From the NCBI RefSeq assembly GCF_000753715.1, contig NZ_JPER01000001.1, positions 558,001 through 622,000 of the forward strand: a DNA stretch of 64,000 nucleotides. Reading direction: 5' to 3'. The notes beneath the pieces were generated by a model. That model was given only the letters and a program-made list of their open reading frames with translations. It was not told the DNA's origin and did not search any database. The stretch comes from Pseudidiomarina salinarum (GTDB lineage Bacteria > Pseudomonadota > Gammaproteobacteria > Enterobacterales > Alteromonadaceae). Positions 56,261-64,000 of this stretch are shown here, one piece after another (position 1 is the first letter of the stretch; the number at the start of each line of letters is the position of its first letter). A program made the translations under genes and the position numbers.

Positions 56261-56671
56261 TTATTTAATTAAGTAATTATCAATACTTTCGCCGCGGACA
56301 ATTGCAGCTTTAAGTGCATTGGGCATACGGCCCTGGCCAGTCCAGGTGATGCGCTCGCCATTGGCATCAATAATTGCATACTTCGGTGGCTTCGGAGCGC
56401 GCTTCCGACGCGTCTTAGGCGTTGCGGACAAGGTGGCCTCACCAACCAGGTCTTCCACGCCGATGCCGGCTTCTGTCATGGCCTGGCGAAGTTCGTCAAT
56501 CTTGCGCTGCTTGGCAGCTTCCTGCTGCCGCTGCTGTGCTTCTTCTTCACGACGCACCGCAATGACTTTATCGAGTTTATTACTTACTTCTTCGAGTTGT
56601 GCCACGCTTAATTCCTTAGTCGCAGCTTTAAGACGTCGTCCGTGAGTTAAAATGTTTAAAAATTCACTCAT
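56261..56671 (-). CDS. H-NS family nucleoid-associated protein
   Basis: A 136-residue DNA-binding protein. The N-terminal helices (about 1-65, KELSVAQLEEVSNKLDKVIA and a Glu/Gln-rich coiled coil) should oligomerise. The C-terminal domain (about 90-136) contains TWTGQGRMPNAL, the AT-hook-like H-NS core motif that enters the minor groove. A basic linker KTRRKRAPKPPK joins them. It probably silences AT-rich DNA. H-NS, StpA or a relative cannot be told apart here. Confidence 0.92.
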   Translation of the reverse strand: MSEFLNILTHGRRLKAATKELSVAQLEEVSNKLDKVIAVRREEEAQQRQQEAAKQRKIDELRQAMTEAGIGVEDLVGEATLSATPKTRRKRAPKPPKYAIIDANGERITWTGQGRMPNALKAAIVRGESIDNYLIK

Positions 56672-56802
56672 AATTTAAATCCACCCAAGGTTAATTTGCG
56701 GCTCTATTAAATAGTATAAAAGGAAAGCTGACAATATTATTTTTTTGTCAGCCACATCCTACAAAACTATATTACAAAACAAGTATAGCAAATTAAAACC
56801 TA

Positions 56803-58449
56803 TTACATATTCGGGTAATTCGGACCACCGCCACCTTCGGGAGTTACCCAGGTAATATTTTGGGACGGATCTTTAATATCGCAGGTTTTACAATGAATGC
56901 AGTTCTGCGCGTTTATTTTAAATTCCGCTTTGCCATCTACCTCAACCACTTCATAAACGCCTGCCGGGCAATAACGCTGAGCAGGCTCTGCGTATTCCGG
57001 AAGATTGACGTCCAGGGGAATGTCCTTGTCTTTTAAAACGAGATGGCAGGGCTGGTCTTCTTCATGATTTGTATTGGACAAATAAACCGACGACAGACGA
57101 TCAAAAACCAATTTATTATCCGGCTTGGGATAATCGATGGGGCTATAATTTTTGGCTTTGCCGGTATTGGCGTAATCAGCAACGTCATCCTTAAAGGTAA
57201 AAGGCAGCCGGCCGCCAAACAGGTTCTGATCGACGGTGTTGTATGCGCCGCCAAGCCAGGTTCCGAATTTGTGAATGGCCGGGCCGAAGTTGCGCGAGCG
57301 GTAAAGTTCATCGTACAGCCATGAATCTTTGAGGCGCTGTTCAAAGTCCGGAAGTTCCGCTGGCGGATTATCCTGCTGCAATGCAGCACAGATCGACTCG
57401 GCTACAAGCATCCCTGATTTCATGGCAGTATGGTTGCCCTTGATCTTGGCAAAGTTAAGGGTGCCGGCATTACAGCCTGCCAGCACGCCGCCAGGGAACA
57501 CCATTTTCGGCAACGAATAGAAACCACCTTTGGTAATGGCCCGCGCGCCATAGGTGACCCGCTTACCATCTTTCAGTGTTTTGGCAATTTCCGGATGCGT
57601 CTTAAAGCGCTGAAACTCGCCAAAGGGGTTCAGGTAAGGGTCTTTATAATTCAAATCGACAATCAGGCCGACGTAAACCTGGCCATCTTCGGCATGATAG
57701 AGGTAACCACCACCGGTCGTATCGCCGGTCAGCGGCCAGCCGGTGCTATGGACAACCAGGCCGGGCTGGTGCTGTTCCGCGGGAATGTCCCAGATCTCTT
57801 TAAAGCCCAGAGCATAGTGCTGCGGTGAACGGTCTTGGTTAAGCTTAAACTCTTGTTGCAGACGCTTACCCAGATGGCCGCGACTGCCTTCGGCGAACAC
57901 CGTATACTTCGCCCGCAGTTCCATACCCGGTTCGAAGCTGCCTTTGTTCTCGCCATCAGCACCAACGCCCATGTCACCCGTCACTATGCCTGCAACGCGG
58001 CCGTCGTCGCCGGTAATGATATCCGCTGCCGGAAAGCCCGGGAAAATTTCAACGCCCAGTGCTTCAGCCTGTTCCGCCAGCCAGCGGCACAGGTTGCCCA
58101 TACTGGTAATGTAGTTACCCTCATTATGAAAGGTCTTAGGCACCATAAATCCGGGCATACGGGTTGCTGATTCGCCGTTCTTAAAGTAGAAGATATGATC
58201 GTCTGTTACTTCTGTTTTTAACGGGGCGCCACGTTCTTTCCAATCCGGAAACAGCTCGTCTAAGGCGCGGGTTTCGAACACTGCACCAGACAATATGTGG
58301 GCGCCGACTTCAGAGCCTTTTTCAACCACACAAATCATTAGTTCCTGTTCATTTTCCTGAGCCAGCTGGGCTAATCTGCAGGCGGTTGCCAGGCCTGCAG
58401 GGCCAGCGCCGACGATGACTACATCAAATTCCATACTTTCGCGTTGCAT
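56803..58449 (-). CDS. etfD: Electron transfer flavoprotein-ubiquinone oxidoreductase
   Basis: Passes electrons from ETF, loaded by acyl-CoA dehydrogenases, to ubiquinone at the inner membrane. The 548-residue protein has the FAD motif DVVIVGAGPAGLATACRLAQ near the start and the C-terminal 4Fe-4S motif CIHCKTCDIKDPSQNITW. I chose the ATG at 58449 (MQRESMEFDVVIVGAG) with AGGAGA upstream. It lies 14 bp behind the GGDEF/EAL gene and probably shares the leucine-catabolic transcript. Confidence 0.94.
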   Translation of the reverse strand: MQRESMEFDVVIVGAGPAGLATACRLAQLAQENEQELMICVVEKGSEVGAHILSGAVFETRALDELFPDWKERGAPLKTEVTDDHIFYFKNGESATRMPGFMVPKTFHNEGNYITSMGNLCRWLAEQAEALGVEIFPGFPAADIITGDDGRVAGIVTGDMGVGADGENKGSFEPGMELRAKYTVFAEGSRGHLGKRLQQEFKLNQDRSPQHYALGFKEIWDIPAEQHQPGLVVHSTGWPLTGDTTGGGYLYHAEDGQVYVGLIVDLNYKDPYLNPFGEFQRFKTHPEIAKTLKDGKRVTYGARAITKGGFYSLPKMVFPGGVLAGCNAGTLNFAKIKGNHTAMKSGMLVAESICAALQQDNPPAELPDFEQRLKDSWLYDELYRSRNFGPAIHKFGTWLGGAYNTVDQNLFGGRLPFTFKDDVADYANTGKAKNYSPIDYPKPDNKLVFDRLSSVYLSNTNHEEDQPCHLVLKDKDIPLDVNLPEYAEPAQRYCPAGVYEVVEVDGKAEFKINAQNCIHCKTCDIKDPSQNITWVTPEGGGGPNYPNM

Positions 58450-58463
58450 AGCATTCTCCTGCA

Positions 58464-60689
58464 CTATAAAAAGTTTCCGTCAGGTCCGTCGTTATCAGAC
58501 CCGGGTTTGAATAATTTCGTGTTTAATTCCTGCGCCGTAACAGCCGGAGATAAATAATGTCCTTGTGCCAGAATACAGTCGCGCTGCAGCAAAAAGTCGA
58601 CTTGCTGCTGATTTTCGACGCCCACCGCGATCAGGGGTAGCTGCAAATGCTGAGCCAGAATGATGAGCATTTCCACCAGTTTACTGCGGGTTTGATCTGT
58701 TGGTAAGGACGCAATAAGCTGTCCGCCAATTTTCATCCTGTGCGGCGGGCAGGCGGTCAGCATCTGCAAGGTATCCTGACTAATGCCAGATTGATGAACA
58801 CATAGACGGATGCCGGTATCATTGAGCTTTTGCAATCGGCTTTGGCGGAACTGACAAAGCTGCAGGTAATCGGTTCCCGAAATGTCCAGCTGCACCTGAT
58901 CTGGTGAAAGTTGCTGACGCCGGATATGCTCCGAAAGCAGCTCGGGTAACTTCGGAAGTGCCAGCTGCCGGCCCGAGAAGCTAAGCGCCACCGACAGATC
59001 CTGGTATCCCTGCTGATGCCACTGTCGTAGTTGTTGGAGCGCCGTTTTTATAATGGTTTCGGTAAGCGCTGCCATCAGGCCGGCGTTTACTATTACCGGC
59101 AGAAAGGTTTCGGGTTCTACCAGTGACTCATCGGCTAAACGCAGTCTGAGCAATGCTTCCACGGAAACCACCGCATTGGTCCGTAAATCAAATACTGGCT
59201 GATAGTGCACTTCAACCTGATTAGTTTCCACCGCTTGCCGAAGGCTGGTCATCAGTTCCAGCCGCTGCTCTAATTCCTGCTGCTGAGCCCCGCTATACAA
59301 GCTTAGGCCATAAAATCCCTGCTGTTTGGCGTGGGTGAGCGCAGTACTGGCGTGAGCCAACAAGGTTTCAGCATCAAACGCGGCGTTACCGGCAAAGGCT
59401 ATGCCAACGGATACCGAGCAATAAACTTCCTGGTTACTGGTGAAGATCTGCTGCTGAATACTGTCGATACCAGCGCGGGCAAACTCCTCAGCCTGCTGCT
59501 GACTTAGATCCGGTACTAACATAATAAAGTTATCACCGCTGAGACGCGCAACCAGGCCATGGTCCGGACAGAGCTTTTTCAGCCGGTGGGCAATACGCTT
59601 AAGCACTTCGTCACCAATCTGATGGCCCAGGGTACGGTTGAGCGCGCCAAATCCATCCAGATTTAGATGAAAGACAGCCAGTTGATCTTGTTGCTGTGCA
59701 AGCCGGGGCAGGTTTTCGTGAAGATAACGCAGCACCGCGTTGCGGTTGGCAATGCCGGTTAACTCGTCACGCTCAGATAAATAAGCAAGCTGCTGCTCGG
59801 TTGCCCGTAAATTCCCCAGCTTATGCTCTAAGCTATCAGCATGTCGGCGCAACCTGTGGTTGGCCTCGCGATGCAGGAGTAGACGCCAGCCAATCAGCAT
59901 GGCACATAAGGTTAAGATGACGCCCCCCCAGAATACCAGCCGGATCGTGGCCGAATACATTGCCTCTAAGCGGTATTCGGCCGGCCACAGGATGATTTCC
60001 CACTGATTACCGAGAATATTCAGGGGCTGGGTGACCGACCAGCTGTCCCGCAGCGTCGGATCGCCGGCAAACTGAAACACCAGGTGCTCGCGATCATGGA
60101 TCTCAAGCTGATAGCCCTCAGTGATCTGGGTGCGAATGATACGATCAAAAAATGAATCCAGATTCACTACTACGGCGAAATAGCCGTTGTCGATGGCCCG
60201 CTGTACCTGGCCGATAATGACAATGTCATCCCCGGCCGGGGACAGCCGCCCGGCATCGCCGGTTAGCACCCGGTCGTTAACTTGTTGTTCAAGCTGGGTG
60301 CGTAATTGCTGGTTATCAAATTCTGGCTGAAAGAAATTACTGGCGTTATCGGCAGTGCTGGAAAACTCAATCTGAAACTCCTGATTGAGCCAGAGCACAT
60401 GGCGAATTGCCGGATAAAATTCAAGCAGTGCCTGAGACTCTGTTGACCAGCGTTGCTGCAGCGGTACCGGGCTGTGCTCCAGCTCCCGCACAATCCACTC
60501 AGTGGCGAACAGATAGGTTAGCAACAGTTGTCGCAACTGAATTTCCAGCTGCCCTACATCATGATTAAGGCGCTGTTTAATTTGATCCTGCTCAACGGAC
60601 AGCAGTATCCGGGTACTGCCCAAAGTCAGCGCCATCCCCACCACGAGGATGGCCGCTAACAGTTTGCTACGCCGGATTACGCTGTCCAT
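58464..60689 (-). CDS. Membrane GGDEF-EAL protein with both catalytic sites degenerate
   Basis: A 741-residue protein: membrane helix ~11-30, periplasmic sensor ~31-248, membrane helix ~249-272, GGDEF domain ~300-465 and EAL domain ~475-725. The GGDEF motif is SGDNF (384-388) and no RxxD inhibitory site is present. EAL itself is kept (511-513), but other metal-site residues are changed: the N of NxS to A, ExTE to DISGT, the DD pair to HQ (632-633), and the E of AEG to V. It should neither make nor cleave c-di-GMP, and may act as a CsrD-like or binding-only regulator. It starts 10 bp after aacS and ends 14 bp before etfD. Confidence 0.88.
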   Translation of the reverse strand: MDSVIRRSKLLAAILVVGMALTLGSTRILLSVEQDQIKQRLNHDVGQLEIQLRQLLLTYLFATEWIVRELEHSPVPLQQRWSTESQALLEFYPAIRHVLWLNQEFQIEFSSTADNASNFFQPEFDNQQLRTQLEQQVNDRVLTGDAGRLSPAGDDIVIIGQVQRAIDNGYFAVVVNLDSFFDRIIRTQITEGYQLEIHDREHLVFQFAGDPTLRDSWSVTQPLNILGNQWEIILWPAEYRLEAMYSATIRLVFWGGVILTLCAMLIGWRLLLHREANHRLRRHADSLEHKLGNLRATEQQLAYLSERDELTGIANRNAVLRYLHENLPRLAQQQDQLAVFHLNLDGFGALNRTLGHQIGDEVLKRIAHRLKKLCPDHGLVARLSGDNFIMLVPDLSQQQAEEFARAGIDSIQQQIFTSNQEVYCSVSVGIAFAGNAAFDAETLLAHASTALTHAKQQGFYGLSLYSGAQQQELEQRLELMTSLRQAVETNQVEVHYQPVFDLRTNAVVSVEALLRLRLADESLVEPETFLPVIVNAGLMAALTETIIKTALQQLRQWHQQGYQDLSVALSFSGRQLALPKLPELLSEHIRRQQLSPDQVQLDISGTDYLQLCQFRQSRLQKLNDTGIRLCVHQSGISQDTLQMLTACPPHRMKIGGQLIASLPTDQTRSKLVEMLIILAQHLQLPLIAVGVENQQQVDFLLQRDCILAQGHYLSPAVTAQELNTKLFKPGSDNDGPDGNFL

Positions 60690-60699
60690 GTCGGTAGGG

Positions 60700-62643
<1,944 letters not shown>

Positions 62644-62645
62644 AA

Positions 62646-63551
62646 TTAGGTTTCCTGTTTTGCCAGTTCAGCCAGGGCTACCTGTGAGCGCGGGCTATGA
62701 TTCAGATGGGTACAGATCTGGGTGCCGGCATGGATTAGCTTAGCGAGATCGATACCGGTAGCTATTCCCATCCCCTGTAACATGTAGACCAGATCTTCGG
62801 TGGCCAGATTACCGCTGGCGCCGCGGGCATAGGGGCAACCACCTAAGCCGGCAACGGCGGTGTCTATGGTGGCAACACCCAGTGGCAGGCAGGCGGCAAT
62901 ATTTGCCAGGGCCTGGCCGTAGGTATTGTGAAAATGCAGCGCCAGGTGCTCAATGGGAACCTCTTCGGCTACTGCTTTGAGCATCCTCTGGGCATGCAGC
63001 GGGGTGCCGACCCCAATAGTATCGCCAAGCGATATTTCGTAGCAGCCCATGCGGTAGAGTTCCGAGGCAACCCGCACCACATCGCTTATTGCCACATCAC
63101 CCTGATAGGGGCAACCGAGCACACAACTGACATAGCCGCGCACGCGGATATTCTGTTCCCGGGCAGCGGCGATCAGCGGCGCAAAACGGTCCAGGCTTTC
63201 CGCAATACTGCAGTTAATATTTTTCTGGCTGAAGGCTTCTGACGCGGCACCAAATACCGCTACTTCGTCAGCGCCGGCGTCGAGGGCAGCCTCAAAACCT
63301 TTGAGGTTCGGCGTCAGGGCAGCGTACGTGACGCCGGGTTTACGCGCGATGGTTTTAAAAACCTCGCCGCTGTCGGCCATTTGCGGTACCCATTTGGGGC
63401 TGACAAAGGCACCGGTTTCAATATAGGTCACGCCAGCGTCTGCCAGCGCATTGACCAGCGCGACTTTAGCGGTCAACGACACGGCCTGTTCGTTTTGCAG
63501 GCCATCGCGCGGACCCACTTCAACAATTTTTACCTGTTTGGGTAGTGCCAT
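62646..63551 (-). CDS. liuE: Hydroxymethylglutaryl-CoA lyase
   Basis: Cleaves HMG-CoA to acetyl-CoA and acetoacetate, the last step of leucine breakdown. The 301-residue TIM barrel has [13 protein letters not shown] (about 12-24, catalytic Arg/Asp), the metal-ligand [11 protein letters not shown] (about 233) and the Cys loop [14 protein letters not shown] (about 264), the HMG-CoA lyase signature. It lies between the carboxylase subunit gene and aacS. Confidence 0.95.
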   Translation of the reverse strand: MALPKQVKIVEVGPRDGLQNEQAVSLTAKVALVNALADAGVTYIETGAFVSPKWVPQMADSGEVFKTIARKPGVTYAALTPNLKGFEAALDAGADEVAVFGAASEAFSQKNINCSIAESLDRFAPLIAAAREQNIRVRGYVSCVLGCPYQGDVAISDVVRVASELYRMGCYEISLGDTIGVGTPLHAQRMLKAVAEEVPIEHLALHFHNTYGQALANIAACLPLGVATIDTAVAGLGGCPYARGASGNLATEDLVYMLQGMGIATGIDLAKLIHAGTQICTHLNHSPRSQVALAELAKQET

Positions 63552-63560
63552 GGTTGGCTC

Positions 63561-64000
63561 CTATTCGTCTTCCAGGCTGATCAGCTCTGCGCCGTCACTG
63601 ACCAGTTCGCCTGCTTTATAATAGACCTGCGCGACCACGCCGTCGCGGGGAGCCCGAATGGTATATTCCATTTTCATGGCTTCCATCACCACTAACGGCT
63701 GATCGGCGATGACGTTATCGCCAGCTTTTACCAGTACATCGACCACAGTACCGTTCATCGGTGCGGTCAGGGTGCCGGCAGCTGCTTCCTGCTGCAGGGT
63801 GTCGGCGATTTTGTGCCGGGTAAAGCGGATGCTGGCATATTCACTGAATACGGTGATGTCGGTGTCGGTGCGCAGTGCATAGACATTGAACTGATGGCCG
63901 TCGCGGGTTACCCGCAGGCGGTCCTGATCTGCTTCAGCCTGCCACAGGGTGTCTTGTCCCTGTTGCTGCCAGCCAGCCTTAGTGGCCTGCAGGGCGATGG
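63561..64000 (-). CDS. liuD: Methylcrotonyl-CoA carboxylase biotin-carrying subunit, C-terminal part
   Basis: The 3' end of a biotin carboxylase alpha subunit; the frame is open to the window edge and covers about 145 residues. It ends in a biotinyl domain with VVMEAMKMEYTIRAP, whose Lys carries biotin, preceded by AGTLTAPMNGTVVDV. The biotin carboxylase domain lies outside. With HMG-CoA lyase 9 bp downstream, 3-methylcrotonyl-CoA carboxylase is more likely than propionyl- or geranyl-CoA carboxylase. Confidence 0.88.
   Translation of the reverse strand, partial: IALQATKAGWQQQGQDTLWQAEADQDRLRVTRDGHQFNVYALRTDTDITVFSEYASIRFTRHKIADTLQQEAAAGTLTAPMNGTVVDVLVKAGDNVIADQPLVVMEAMKMEYTIRAPRDGVVAQVYYKAGELVSDGAELISLEDE

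Noticed and set aside
56727-56752. Inverted repeat GCTGACA...TGTCAGC before the H-NS-family gene
   Set aside because: A 7-bp stem with a T-rich loop and no T-tail after it. It may be an operator, but nothing supports a specific role.

Overview
This window is an ordinary, gene-dense stretch of a chromosome from a gammaproteobacterium. It has no integrase, transposase, phage genes, restriction system or CRISPR array. Gene content and order match enteric and Alteromonadales-type genomes: rsxABCDGE-nth, smpB/ratA-ratB, prmB-aroC, tesA/ybbA-ybbP, yoaA-tsaB-slp, and a trp operon with fused trpCF. A leucine-degradation operon with acetoacetyl-CoA synthetase, a lone H-NS-family protein and a VC2487-type glycosyltransferase point towards the Alteromonadales side (Rheinheimera, Alishewanella or Idiomarina-like). 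The genus is a guess. Base composition looks even throughout.

Layout. 1-1.9 kb (minus): start of the his operon, with a His-codon leader peptide and attenuator. 2.1-13.1 kb (plus, except dsbB): yoaA-tsaB-slp-hydrolase, fadD-rnd-ycgL-lytic transglycosylase-ycgM-ycgN, then dsbB and fadR. FadR-like operators lie before both fadD and fadR. 13.1-15.7 kb: sodB, grxD, a 2-Cys peroxiredoxin and rnt. 15.7-21.9 kb (minus): the Rsx electron-transport operon with nth and gloA. 22-23.5 kb: a PAP2 phosphatase gene broken by an internal deletion, then a glycosyltransferase. 23.5-24.2 kb: two tRNA-Asn genes and a 510-bp gene-free stretch with three DnaA boxes and an IHF-type site. 24.2-29.5 kb: an aminotransferase, a MATE transporter, uvrB and a small membrane protein. 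29.5-32.5 kb: two tRNA-Val, gltX, can, tRNA-Ala and three identical tRNA-Glu. 32.5-38 kb: tesA, ybbA-ybbP, a hydrolase, yciI and yciB. 38-45.8 kb: yfcH and the trp operon trpEGD(CF)BA with a Trp-codon leader, attenuator and TrpR-like operator. 45.8-52 kb: smpB, ratA-ratB-sixA-prmB-aroC-epmC, an entericidin-like peptide, a COG3199 protein and a [2Fe-2S] ferredoxin. 52-56.7 kb: gpt, proS, trmO, a secreted repeat protein and an H-NS-family gene. 56.8-64 kb (minus): liuD-liuE-aacS-GGDEF/EAL-etfD, which looks like a single operon.

How the parts work together. FadR and its likely targets form a local fatty-acid circuit. The last operon carries leucine or isovalerate carbon to acetoacetate and acetoacetyl-CoA, and carries ETF electrons to ubiquinone; a catalytically degenerate c-di-GMP-type membrane protein sits inside it. 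TsaB and TrmO act in sequence on tRNA t6A37. his and trp use classical translation-coupled attenuation.

I found no clearly new multi-gene system. The best leads are the DnaA-box/IHF intergenic element, the pseudo-enzymatic GGDEF/EAL protein in the catabolic operon, FadR-like sites at unexpected places, and the freshly broken PAP2 gene. All calls come from reading the sequence; no database search or scoring was run.
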